NCBI GenBank assembly: GCA_958295895.1
Contig: CATQHI010000003.1
Span: 732,787-796,786, forward strand
Length of the DNA: 64,000 bases
Source: Saprospiraceae bacterium
GTDB taxonomy: Bacteria; Bacteroidota; Bacteroidia; Chitinophagales; Saprospiraceae
Direction of reading: 5' to 3'
The notes under the pieces were generated by a model that was given only the letters and a program-made list of their open reading frames with translations, made no database searches and had not been told where the DNA came from. Each line of letters begins with the position of its first letter. The first letter of the stretch is position 1. Positions 55,555 through 64,000 of this stretch are shown here, piece by piece. The translations under genes and the position numbers were made by a program.

Positions 55555-55586
55555 AAAAAACGCCCCCCGTACGAGTACGGGGGGCG
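55555..55586 (-). terminator. Intrinsic terminator of the TonB-receptor operon
   Basis: A perfect 12-bp stem (CGCCCCCCGTAC, loop GA, GTACGGGGGGCG) at 55561-55586. On the minus strand it is followed by T6 (55560-55555), so it acts mainly on leftward transcripts. Confidence 0.85.
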
Positions 55587-55653
55587 CGAAAATGGGACTA
55601 CAAATTGTAATCTAGTGCGTCTTAAAGGTTAGCCTCCTGGTTAAATCTTTGCT

Positions 55654-58499
55654 CTAGAGGAAAGAATAAGTAATACTAAACCGGAAGTCGACTCCACGCT
55701 TAAAGTCACTGTAGATATAATCCTGGCCTTTATACTCGGAAAATACGGTATAAGAAGAATCTAAAATATTGAGCGCGCTCACCCGGGCGCGAATGTTGCC
55801 GAAAGCCTTGCTAGCTACAAAATCCAACTGCGTGCGGGCCCTGGTGATCTGGTCTAGGCGGGTGGCGGATCCGATGGTAGTAGTACGGTCTCCTAGAGTG
55901 TTGAGGGATAGGGCTACGTCCCAACCGATTTCGGGTTGAATGTAGTTGAGCGCGGCATTCACGATGTACTCGGGTTGACCGATAAAGGGTCGCGTGGCTA
56001 CGTCGAATTCAGAAACCGCACCGGTCTGGGTTTCGGAGAAGATATAGCTAGCGTTGGTAACAAAGGTAAAGTTAGCCAGTGGCCGTGCCAGAAATTCCAG
56101 GTTCTTTCGTAGTTCGAATTCAATGCCAAAAAGATATCCGTCATCGACGTTGATGAACTGGAATTCATTGTTGGTCGAGGCCAGTTGTTGGCGGATAATG
56201 GGATCGGTAAATTTTTTATAGTACCCGCTTAGAGCCACTAGCTCGTTTCCTCCCAGGAAGTACTCAAAGCGTAAGTCATAATTACTGATGAGTGTACGAC
56301 CAAGCGAGTCCGGATTTCCCCGTTCGAAGGTACTCGTGAGGGGATCGATGATTGTGAAGGCCGAAATTTCGCGCATGTTGGGCCTAGCCAGTGTACGCGA
56401 GTAAGAAGCGCGGATATTAAAATCCTCGATAATTTCATAGATCAGGTTTGCGGAGGGAAGAAAGTCGTCTCTTTGACCGATCCGGTTGCGGTTGAAGTAT
56501 CCTGGCTGATCACCTCGATGTCGGTGAACTCAGCGCGACCACCGCCCACAAATTTTAGATTGTCGACTAATTGGTAGGTAAGCATACCGTACACTCCGCC
56601 GATGTTCTCCTGCCCCGTGTAGTTGTTCTGGGGCAGTGACTGATCGATGAGGTAGTTGCCGATCTGGTACCGGTCGTTCTCCAACTGCTCGAGGATACCG
56701 ATGTTACCGGCGGAGACGAATCGGTTCTGGTCACCCGCTAGCTCATCCAGCGTAGTGGCATTAAAGCCGGATTCCAGGCGGAAGCGGTCCTCCTGGCTCG
56801 TACGGTCCTTCATGCTGTACAGTCCGCCAAACTTAAAGAGCTTTCCGGGTCCGGCGAAGGGTATCGTAACGTCCACTTTGCCTACGTACTGCCGGTCCTG
56901 GAGGTTTCTCCAGAAGTAGAAGGGGGTTGTTGGTATCCGCTCCGCCAAAACCGTACCGTCCTTCCTCGATATTGAAGGTGTTTTCGAAAAATCGCGTCTG
57001 TGGTTCGTACTGTGAACTCCTGACGTAGCTGCCGCGCCACTCAATTTTAGTGTTATTGAGTGTAGGAAGGTTGTGCTCTCCACCCAGTTGGAAATTGTCG
57101 GTCTCCTGCTCCACAAAACTCAACTGGGACCCCTGGAGTAGCCGAGGATGAAAATAGGTTATCGGGGCGCTCTCCCTCAATGGTACGGCTGATCTTCTCC
57201 GCCCCATGATTGTACATGGCCGTAAGGTTGAACTCGGTGTTTTCGCCGATTCGGTAGGCTGCTCCTACCAAGCCGGACAGCGTCGGATTTTCTACGCTGC
57301 GATTCGCGACAAAATCGCCGTTGTTACGTAAATTGGAACTAGTGATATCAAGGATCTCCCAGTTTCCCTCGCGGTAGTTGACCAGGTTCTGGTAATCTTG
57401 CTTAAAGCTCAGCGTACCGATCAAACCAAGCGTATTGTTACCCAACTGGTATTTATTGCCGTAGGTGAGCGACAGGCCGTGGTCGAGAAAGCTTTTTTTG
57501 CGCGTCGGGCGCACTTCGGGAATAACACTGTTTATGGCTTCGTCGAGCGCATTTGCTGACTCAGCGTCACCACTGCGGCGTGCCCTCCCCTCGCTACTAC
57601 GCGTAAGAAGTTGCCGAAAGCTGAGATCGTCGAATGCCGGAGACAAAGCCCGGCGGTTATCGTAACCAAAGTAATCTGCGCTTCCTCCTGTGTGGGTTAG
57701 AAAATCGTCCCGCAGGTTACTCTGTGTATTATACCCCGTACTGAGTGTTACCGTGAAAGTGGGAAGATCGGGAAATTTTTTTGGTCCGGATATCGACATT
57801 GCCTCCCGTAAAGTTGCCGGGCTGGTCGGGGGTAAAGGTCTTGGCCGTCGATATATTATCGATTAGATTAGTCGGTATGAGGTCCAGTTGCGCACTGTTG
57901 CGGTACGGATCGGTGGATGGGATCGTCAGTCCGTTCAGCTGGGTAAGGGAGTAGCGGTCACCGAGACCACGGACAAAGACGTACTTGCCTCCTTCGATGT
58001 TGGTGCCGGTAACCTTACGTAGCGCTCCACTTGCGTCACTGGCTCCATAACGGGACATTTCCTGAATGGAGAGGTTGTCCGATATCACGGCCGATTCTTT
58101 TCGTAGCAGCAGTACGGACACCTCGGTGTTAGTTACTCGTTCAGCCTTAACGGTAACGTCGATATCGAGTGCTACACCACCGGCATCGCTGAGCACAACG
58201 TCTTGGTAGGTGATCGCACCCTCCTTGACTTCCACGCCCTCTACCGCCTTGGTGGGGTAGCCCGTGTAGGTGAATTCGAGATTATAAACGCCCGGAGCGA
58301 GCTTGAGGCTATACTTACCATCGAAGTCGGTTGCCGTGCCGGTGGTGGTGCCCTGTAGCACTACGTAAGCACCGATGATCGACTCACCGGTGGCTTCGTC
58401 AATAACGGTACCCGATATAGCGCCCTGGCTGAAGGCTAGGTAAGGAAGTAACCAGAGTAGAACGAATAAACTGAGGGGTTGAAAACACTTGAGTCCCAT
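55654..58499 (-). CDS. TonB-dependent outer-membrane receptor (four frame breaks)
   Basis: About 945 residues when joined. N-terminal signal peptide, carboxypeptidase-regulatory-like domain (GTVIDEATGESIIGAYVVLQ), and a plug with SDNLSIQEMSRYGASDASGA and VRGLGDRYSLTQLNGLTIPS. The barrel follows. Breaks: the T7 run at 57776-57782, near 57157-57170, the G5 run at 56932-56936, and near 56467-56475. After each break the next frame continues the barrel, ending GVDFRFSITYSFL with the C-terminal aromatic. It is a standard, non-SusC receptor with no SusD. It follows the T9SS beta-helix gene by 104 bases. The ligand is unknown. Confidence 0.88.
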
Positions 58500-58603
58500 T
58501 GTATTGGATTGATATGAGGGAATAGCCGCTTGAAGCAGAAGTGCTCCAAAGCGGCTAAATAGTGGACTCTTGGGTCCGGGATGTGCACTAGATCAAAAAC
58601 AAC

Positions 58604-60283
58604 TTACCGGCTAACCACAAAGCGTTGAGCTACTGCACCGGCATCTGTACGCATTACCACGAAGTAGTGACCGCTGGGGTAGGAAGAAACTTCGAGCGTA
58701 TACTTATTCACGCCAGCAGGACGCCGGCCCAACGAGGTCTGTTCGACGAGGCGTCCCGTCTGATCGTAGATTGTTAAATCGACGGTGGAAGCGGTGGGCA
58801 GTTCGATCGACAGCGTAGTCAAGGAGCTAGCTGGGTTAGGAGCGGGTACCTCCAGTACGAGACCGTTGTTGCGGCCAAAATCAACGGTACTAGTTGACAA
58901 TTCAATTAAGTATCCCCGGTCGTAGGTGTACGTCCAGTCCACCCAGTAGTCTTCGCTGGGCCCAAAAGCACCACGGTAGGCCGTTGCAGTGTAGAAGGTG
59001 TCCGTGGTGGGAGGGGTAGCGCCTCCGCTCAGGGCCGGAGAACCAGCCATCGGACGAGGATCGACCCCGTTTCCATCGGCGCCACCATCCTCTGAAGCTT
59101 CAAAGGTCACACGGCCGAGCATGGGGTCGACGGCCAGATTGCCTTCAGCGATCAGCTTGGCTACAATGGTGTCGGCGAGATCGTCATTGTCTACGCGTAC
59201 GAAATCGGAGAACTCATTGCCGTTACCGAAGTTCCAGAAGATGTTGTTCTGCAGTTGAAACTCATCCCCTACGTAACGATTTTGGGACGTGTCCTGTAGA
59301 CGGAGACCATCCTCGCCGAATTCGGTGAAGATGGAATTATTGTAGCTAATGGCAGCTTGATTACGGATGCGAAGACCGGTGTTGTTCTCACCGTTGTCAC
59401 CATCGGTACCCATGCCGATGTAGGTGGCATTCCACACCGTCTGTACGGGTCCGAATTCGGAGGGATTTTCCGAACCGTCGTGCTCGCCTCCGTTCTGGTT
59501 GTTACCAGATTGATCATTCGGTAACTGCATCGTAACCCAGAACTGGCCCCGGCCAGACCATCCCTGATCGGTGTCGAAACTATCATCGCCGCAGTATGCG
59601 ACCAGGGCATACTTGATATCCACGCTTCCGCCGAAAATTTCGATGCCATCGTCAGAGTTTCCAAAGATTTCGATGTACTCAATGCGGGTGCCACTGCCTA
59701 CGCCACCGAGAGTAAGACCGTTGATCTCGTTGTTATCGGCCAGCGTTGCACCAGCAAAGAGAACAGAGACGTAGGTCAGGCTACCACTGCTTTCCGTATC
59801 ATCGTTTGCGTCACCTCCACCATAGATGGTGCGGTCTTGAATAGGAATACCCTCGACGTTGGCCGTACCGAGACCATTTTCATCGCCTACACTTGCATTA
59901 CCTAGAACGATAACGCCGCCCCAGGAGCCGCGCTCGGCCGGTACCGAAAAGGTGTCGTCTTGTCCCTCGGCAGTAAATACGATGGGCTCATCGGCCGTAC
60001 CATTGGCAAAAATTTGGGCCCCGCGTGTGATAATTAGCGCAGAGGCAAGATCATTGGAACTACTGGGGTCCGCCAGGCCTTCGATCCGTGTGCCGGCCTC
60101 GATATTGAGGGTACCTCCATCTTCCAGAAAGACATAGCCGTCAAGTTGGTAGACGTTGTCACTGGTCCAGTTGTACGTTTCGCCGGCAACTAGGTCGGCA
60201 TCGGTGATAACCACCGTTTCCTGCGCAAACGCCACCACCGAAAGCAGCAGCGCGGCAAGGAGAAGAGTAAGTCTTTGATTCAT
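58604..60283 (-). CDS. Secreted beta-helix protein with T9SS type A sorting domain
   Basis: 559 residues from the ATG at 60283. Signal peptide (TLLLAALLLSVVAFAQ), then right-handed beta-helix-type repeats (LTYVSVLFAGATLADNNEIN, IEYIEIFGNSDDGIEIFGGS, SYNNSIFTEFGEDGLRL). The C-terminal T9SS tail is LEVPAPNPASSLTTLSIELP with LTIYDQTGRLVEQTSL and a final VAQRFVVS. It is expected at the cell surface or released. It is first in an operon with the TonB receptor, so it may help capture that receptor's ligand (inference). No catalytic motif is evident. Confidence 0.87.
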   Translation of the reverse strand: MNQRLTLLLAALLLSVVAFAQETVVITDADLVAGETYNWTSDNVYQLDGYVFLEDGGTLNIEAGTRIEGLADPSSSNDLASALIITRGAQIFANGTADEPIVFTAEGQDDTFSVPAERGSWGGVIVLGNASVGDENGLGTANVEGIPIQDRTIYGGGDANDDTESSGSLTYVSVLFAGATLADNNEINGLTLGGVGSGTRIEYIEIFGNSDDGIEIFGGSVDIKYALVAYCGDDSFDTDQGWSGRGQFWVTMQLPNDQSGNNQNGGEHDGSENPSEFGPVQTVWNATYIGMGTDGDNGENNTGLRIRNQAAISYNNSIFTEFGEDGLRLQDTSQNRYVGDEFQLQNNIFWNFGNGNEFSDFVRVDNDDLADTIVAKLIAEGNLAVDPMLGRVTFEASEDGGADGNGVDPRPMAGSPALSGGATPPTTDTFYTATAYRGAFGPSEDYWVDWTYTYDRGYLIELSTSTVDFGRNNGLVLEVPAPNPASSLTTLSIELPTASTVDLTIYDQTGRLVEQTSLGRRPAGVNKYTLEVSSYPSGHYFVVMRTDAGAVAQRFVVSR

Positions 60284-60393
60284 AGGAGTTGTATTGATTC
60301 TTTGAGCGTTAATCCGCCGCAAAGGTCCTCAACCACCATGAACTCCAGGTACGAAGTGCGTTAACTTATTGTTACGTCTAGACTAAGTTTACG

Positions 60394-61062
60394 TCAGCCT
60401 CGCGGAGTGGGCACACGCTCCAGCAACTCGAGGGCTCTAAGGATGGCCCCGGCGTTATCGTCCATACGCTCATCGGCCCCCTCCACCTTGTCCGTCAGTC
60501 CGATCAGGTAACAGCCCGCCGCACGGGCCGCCTCGCCGCCGGGACCGCTATCCTCAATGGCAATGCACTGATCGGCCGGTAAACCCAGCCGTTCGGCGGC
60601 CAGGAGGTAGATGTCCGGCGCCGGCTTCATGTGCTCCACATCGGAGGCCGTCACGCTGATGGGCGTAAAGCGCTCTAGGCGAGCCGCCGCAATCATGACG
60701 TCCGCGTCCTTGCGCCCGCTATTTGTCGCAATCGCCAGGGGAAAGCCCGCCGCCACTACCCTACCCAGCGCCTCGTCTACGCCGGCAAACGTTCTCCCGT
60801 CCGTAGCCACCGCATCGTGGTACCGTTTCTGCTTTTTGGCGATCAGCTCTTCCACCGTAATGGGCAAGCCGTCCTCCGCTACCTCGTGCCGGGCCAGCAC
60901 CTTGTCACTGGTACCGATCCACTGCTCGAACCAGTGTTCGTCGTAGTCGATACCAAATTCTTCGGAGAGCGTATCGAGCCAGGCCTGACAGTGCAGGGGC
61001 TCGGAGTCGGCCAGGGTGCCGTCCAGGTCGCAGAGCAACCCCAGTAATTTACGATCTGCCAT
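60394..61062 (-). CDS. HAD-superfamily phosphatase, beta-phosphoglucomutase-like
   Basis: 222 residues. Motif I LLCDLDGTLADSEPLH (D12, D14), motif II AIATNSGRK, motif III KPAPDIYLLAAERLG, motif IV IEDSGPGGEAARAAG. The cap is helical (C1), as in beta-PGM and related sugar-phosphatases. The substrate is not clear. Its ATG abuts the TAA of a small membrane-protein gene. Confidence 0.9.
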   Translation of the reverse strand: MADRKLLGLLCDLDGTLADSEPLHCQAWLDTLSEEFGIDYDEHWFEQWIGTSDKVLARHEVAEDGLPITVEELIAKKQKRYHDAVATDGRTFAGVDEALGRVVAAGFPLAIATNSGRKDADVMIAAARLERFTPISVTASDVEHMKPAPDIYLLAAERLGLPADQCIAIEDSGPGGEAARAAGCYLIGLTDKVEGADERMDDNAGAILRALELLERVPTPRG

Positions 61063-61272
61063 TTACCGCAGCACCACCCGCTTCACCACCTCCACCCCCC
61101 GGTGTAGGATAGCCCCCGCGTCAATGATGGGTTTGCTGACTTCCCGGAGCTGCTCGAACTTACCTTCCTCATGCAGGCGTACCGTACGGCCGACCAAAAA
61201 GCCGGAACAGGTAGCGCTCAGGAAGAGGAGTACCGCAAAAACGGAGAGTAGTTTGAGTTTCTTGGGTTGCAT
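61063..61272 (-). CDS. Small membrane-anchored protein of unknown function
   Basis: 69 residues from the ATG at 61272. One N-terminal hydrophobic segment (LKLLSVFAVLLFLSATCSGF) and a basic/acidic tail (RTVRLHEEGKFEQLREVSKP). The Cys in LSATC fits a weak lipobox. Its TAA is directly before the HAD start codon, so both are probably one transcript. Not recognised. Confidence 0.55.
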   Translation of the reverse strand: MQPKKLKLLSVFAVLLFLSATCSGFLVGRTVRLHEEGKFEQLREVSKPIIDAGAILHRGVEVVKRVVLR

Positions 61273-61325
61273 AGCGACTGCGAATATAGGACTTTTACGA
61301 ATATCTAGCAAACCCAGACGTGGGT

Positions 61326-61453
61326 GCGCCTAGCGGCGCGTTTATACAACCACAGAGCGCGCAGAGGACACAGAGGTTACATCTCTAACGCATGCGTGAC
61401 GGCAAACTCTGCGTCCCTCCGTGTCCTCTGTGGTTCAAACCGCTTACCAGCGG
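61326..61453. repeat. Composite inverted repeat with flanking mini-hairpins
   Basis: A symmetric 128-base element. Outer hairpins are GCGCC-TAGC-GGCGC (61326-61339) and CCGCT-TACC-AGCGG (61440-61453). Inside them are two inverted arms of an AACCACAGAGG/ACACAGAGG type (61348-61378 and 61405-61438). An ACGCATGCGT palindrome sits near the middle (61388-61397). It lies between serC and the small membrane-protein gene. Confidence 0.7.
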
Positions 61454-61463
61454 AGCTGCGCGT

Positions 61464-62540
61464 TTAAAATTCCCGCATCACATTCACCAAAGTCTCCACC
61501 CCCTCATACGGCATACTGTTGTAAATACTAGCCCGGAAGCCCCCCACGCTACGGTGACCGGTGATGGCATCGCAGCCCGCCGCCTCGGCCGCCTCCAGGA
61601 AGCGGGGGGTATCGGCTTCGTCGGTGCACACGAAGGTCACGTTCATGAGGCTGCGGCTAAAGGCATTGGCCACCGTTCCCCTGAACTTCGGGTTTCGGTC
61701 AATCTCGTCGTAGAGCAGTTTGGCCTTGCGCTCATTGTGCCGCTCCATGGCCGGTACCCCGCCCTGCTCCTTGATCCAGCGCAGGGTGAGCAGCATGACG
61801 TAGATGGGGTACACCGGCGGGGTATTGAAGGTGCTGCCGCCGGCGATGTGGACGCGGTAGTCGAGCATGCTGGGCAGGTCGCGCTTGACGGTGCCCAATA
61901 GGTCTTTACGTACAATCACCAGAGTCACACCGGCCGGTCCGAGGTTCTTCTGCGCTCCGGCGTAGATGATCCCGAATTTTTTCAGGGGTACGGGCCGGCT
62001 AAAGATGTCCGACGACATATCGGCCACCAGCGGAGCGGTCGTCTCGGGCCACTCTTTGAACTGCGTACCGAAGATGGTATTGTTGCTGGTCACGTGCACG
62101 TACTTCAATCCCTCGGGCACCGTATACCCGGTGGGGATATGGTCGTAGTTCGTGTCCTTGGAACTGGCAATCACGTTCACCTTACCGAATAGCTTGGTCT
62201 CCTTAATGGCCTTAGCGCTCCAGGCTCCGGTGTCGAGAAAGCCAGCCGTCTCGTCGGGGTTGAGCAGGTTCATGGCCGTGTAGAAAAACTGGGTGCTGGC
62301 CCCACCCGAGAGGAAAAGTACGCCGTACTCGTCGCCCACCTGCATCAGCTCACGCACCAGGGCTTCGGTCTCGATGAGCACGCTGTCAAAGGCATCGGAG
62401 CGGTGGCTGATCTCTAGGATCGAAAGGCCGCTACCGTCCAGATCGGCTACGGCCTCCGAGGCCTGCTGCAGCACCGAGGCGGGCAGGATGGCCGGTCCGG
62501 CACTAAAATTAATCTTTTTGAGGACGTTGGTGCTGGTCAT
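61464..62540 (-). CDS. serC: Phosphoserine aminotransferase
   Basis: 358 residues. PLP enzyme of the serine pathway (3-phosphohydroxypyruvate to phosphoserine). Family N-terminus KKINFSAGPAILPASVLQQA, HRSDAFDSV, FLSGGASTQFFYTAMNLL, PLP-lysine motif YAGAQKNLGPAGVTLVIVRK, and late GHRSVGGFRASIYNSMPYEG. Intact. No neighbouring serA or serB in the window. Confidence 0.96.
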   Translation of the reverse strand: MTSTNVLKKINFSAGPAILPASVLQQASEAVADLDGSGLSILEISHRSDAFDSVLIETEALVRELMQVGDEYGVLFLSGGASTQFFYTAMNLLNPDETAGFLDTGAWSAKAIKETKLFGKVNVIASSKDTNYDHIPTGYTVPEGLKYVHVTSNNTIFGTQFKEWPETTAPLVADMSSDIFSRPVPLKKFGIIYAGAQKNLGPAGVTLVIVRKDLLGTVKRDLPSMLDYRVHIAGGSTFNTPPVYPIYVMLLTLRWIKEQGGVPAMERHNERKAKLLYDEIDRNPKFRGTVANAFSRSLMNVTFVCTDEADTPRFLEAAEAAGCDAITGHRSVGGFRASIYNSMPYEGVETLVNVMREF

Positions 62541-62696
62541 GGGGCATGCAATTGTGGGGCGAAATTAGACAAATGCGGGGGAGCCGGGAAAGTTTGTTTT
62601 GCGGGAACGCGGGTGCAGCGCGGGTGGCAGAAGAAAACGCACCACTACGAGCCCGGAATGCATCCTTATATTGTCGCACCAACCCGCAGTTCCAAT

Positions 62697-64000
62697 ATGC
62701 AACGCACTTTTTCACTTCTTGCTACCAATCTGCTCCTCGTACTCCTGAGTGTAGCCTGTACCCCGAAAGCAGCCGGCCCCTCCACGACGGAGGCTGCACC
62801 GGCGTCCGCGCCCACTACCCCGACCACTACACCGGCCGCCGGGGAGGAGGAACTGAGCAGCTGCCGCAAATTCAGCGATGCGCGCAGCCCCGACGATGCC
62901 GAGACGAACTACGTCATCTACCGCGCCGCGCTCAAGGCCCAGGAGATGGACCGGGCCATGCAGGTGTGGCGGCAGGTCTACGCCGAAAGCCCCGCCGCGG
63001 ACGGCCGCCGCCCCACCGTGTATACCGACGGTGTGGTCTTTTACAATTACCTGATTCAGCAAAATCCGGACAAGAAGGAGGTGTACGGCGACTCCATCAT
63101 TCAGCTCTACGAGCAGGCGCGGCAGTGCTACCCGAGTGATGGGTATATGGCCGGCCTACAGGCCTTCGATAGCTACTATACCTACCCCGGCTCGGCGACG
63201 GACGAGGAGATCTACGCGCTCTTCAAGGAAAGTATCGAGGTGGACGGTCCGGAGGATTTCCAGTACTTCATCGTCAACCCAATGTCGCGCCTGGTGGTGG
63301 ACATGCACGAGGCCGACAAGATCGACGATGCCGAGGCCAAGGAGGTGGCTACCGCCCTGATGACCCGCCTCGATAAGGGACTGGCCGAGTGTGAGGGCGA
63401 AATGTGTCAGGCCTGGCAAACCATTGAGGCTTACGCACCGAGTAGCCTGCAGTACTTCGAAACGGTGAAGGGCTTTTACGACTGCGATTACTACGTGCAG
63501 GAATACTACCCGGACTTCCAGGAAAGCCCCGACGACGTGGACGTGATCACCACCGCCTACAGTCGCCTGAAGTGGGCGGACTGTGCCGAGGACCGGCCGG
63601 AGTTCCAGGCCGTAGCGGCCGCCTACGAGACTAAGCGGCAGGAGATCGCCGCGGCCAACCCCAGCTCCGGCGGGGGCGGAAACATCCTGCGGCAAGCCTA
63701 CGATGCCCTGCAGAACGGCAACTCCAGCCAGGCCGTAAAACTCTTCGAGCAGGCGGGCGACGAGGCCACCGACCCGGAGCGGAAGGGGCGCTACTACCTC
63801 ACCGCGGCCAAGGTATACTACAGCAACCTGCGTAACTTCTCCCAGGCCCGGGCAATGGCGCGCAAATCGGCCGCGGCCAACCCAAACTCCGGCGAGCCTT
63901 ACATGCTCATCGGTACGCTCTACGCCAGTAGCGGTCCGCTGTGTGGCCCCGGCACGGGCTTCGACTCCCAGGTGGTGACCTGGCCGGCCATCGACATGTG
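62697..64000 (+). CDS. TPR-type lipoprotein (cut off at the window end)
   Basis: Open from the ATG at 62697 to the last base, at least 434 residues. The signal sequence ends in LLSVACTPKA with lipobox Cys at about residue 21, followed by a Thr/Pro/Ala-rich linker to about residue 50. Tetratricopeptide-like helices follow in the second half (LRQAYDALQNGNSSQAVKLF, RKGRYYLTAAKVYYSNLRNF, ARKSAAANPNSGEPYMLIGT). It carries several Cys residues (SSCRKF, QCYPS, CEGEMCQAW). An anchor for protein partners in the envelope is likely (inference). The end is missing. Confidence 0.75.
   Translation, partial: MQRTFSLLATNLLLVLLSVACTPKAAGPSTTEAAPASAPTTPTTTPAAGEEELSSCRKFSDARSPDDAETNYVIYRAALKAQEMDRAMQVWRQVYAESPAADGRRPTVYTDGVVFYNYLIQQNPDKKEVYGDSIIQLYEQARQCYPSDGYMAGLQAFDSYYTYPGSATDEEIYALFKESIEVDGPEDFQYFIVNPMSRLVVDMHEADKIDDAEAKEVATALMTRLDKGLAECEGEMCQAWQTIEAYAPSSLQYFETVKGFYDCDYYVQEYYPDFQESPDDVDVITTAYSRLKWADCAEDRPEFQAVAAAYETKRQEIAAANPSSGGGGNILRQAYDALQNGNSSQAVKLFEQAGDEATDPERKGRYYLTAAKVYYSNLRNFSQARAMARKSAAANPNSGEPYMLIGTLYASSGPLCGPGTGFDSQVVTWPAIDM

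Overview
The window looks like a chromosomal segment of a marine member of the Bacteroidota, most likely the Saprospiria/Lewinellaceae group (inference). The evidence is a SusC/SusD pair, type IX secretion (T9SS) C-terminal sorting domains of both the YPNP type and the gliding-motility (CHU) type, many FG-GAP/CRTAC1-like proteins, TAnnTTTG promoter elements, a light-driven rhodopsin of the Na+/Cl- pump clade, and high GC for the phylum. I see no phage, insertion sequence, CRISPR array or rRNA.

Layout. 0-5.3 kb: a three-domain fusion (kinase, LytM/M23, class-III aminotransferase) converges on a two-gene operon of an NTQ-motif rhodopsin (predicted inward chloride pump) and a DUF2254 membrane protein, followed by tRNA-Pro and tRNA-Ser. 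5.4-12.2 kb: a SusC-SusD-ASPIC/UnbV operon on the plus strand, with a promoter overlapped by a palindrome. 12.2-28.0 kb: an unbroken minus-strand block. Three very large FG-GAP lipoproteins, a small lipoprotein and an MFS transporter are translationally coupled. Then come STAS, RNase Z, a DUF1080 protein, glycerate kinase and a DASS carboxylate transporter. 28-32.5 kb: a leishmanolysin-like lipoprotein, a DEDDh exonuclease, a solo LytTR regulator, a PhzF protein, an Lrp/AsnC regulator and a PD-(D/E)XK-like protein. 32.5-40.9 kb: housekeeping genes leuS, pyrG, metK and manA plus a retropepsin-like protease. 40.9-47.8 kb: a 1242-residue PKD/T9SS-type-B adhesin-like protein, a degenerate arginase-family protein and an OmpA protein. 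48-52 kb: ExbB/ExbD/ExbD, RseP and HscB. 52-55.6 kb: a CgeB-like glycosyltransferase, a TolB-like propeller protein and an RDD protein. 55.6-60.3 kb: a TonB receptor and a T9SS beta-helix protein. 60.4-64 kb: a HAD phosphatase, a small membrane protein, serC and a TPR lipoprotein that runs off the end.

Two things stand out beyond gene content. First, a GC-rich 19-base motif (GGGGCGGGGCCGCNGGTGC) occurs ten times, exactly or with one or two changes, in both strands, between genes and inside genes in different reading frames. It therefore behaves as a DNA-level signal. Second, many conserved genes between about 31.6 and 58 kb (leuS, pyrG, the TonB receptor, an Lrp regulator, the arginase-like gene and others) are split by single-base shifts, mostly in G/C homopolymers. 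This looks like residual sequencing error rather than gene decay. For these genes I give the span of the reconstructed gene and the position of each break.
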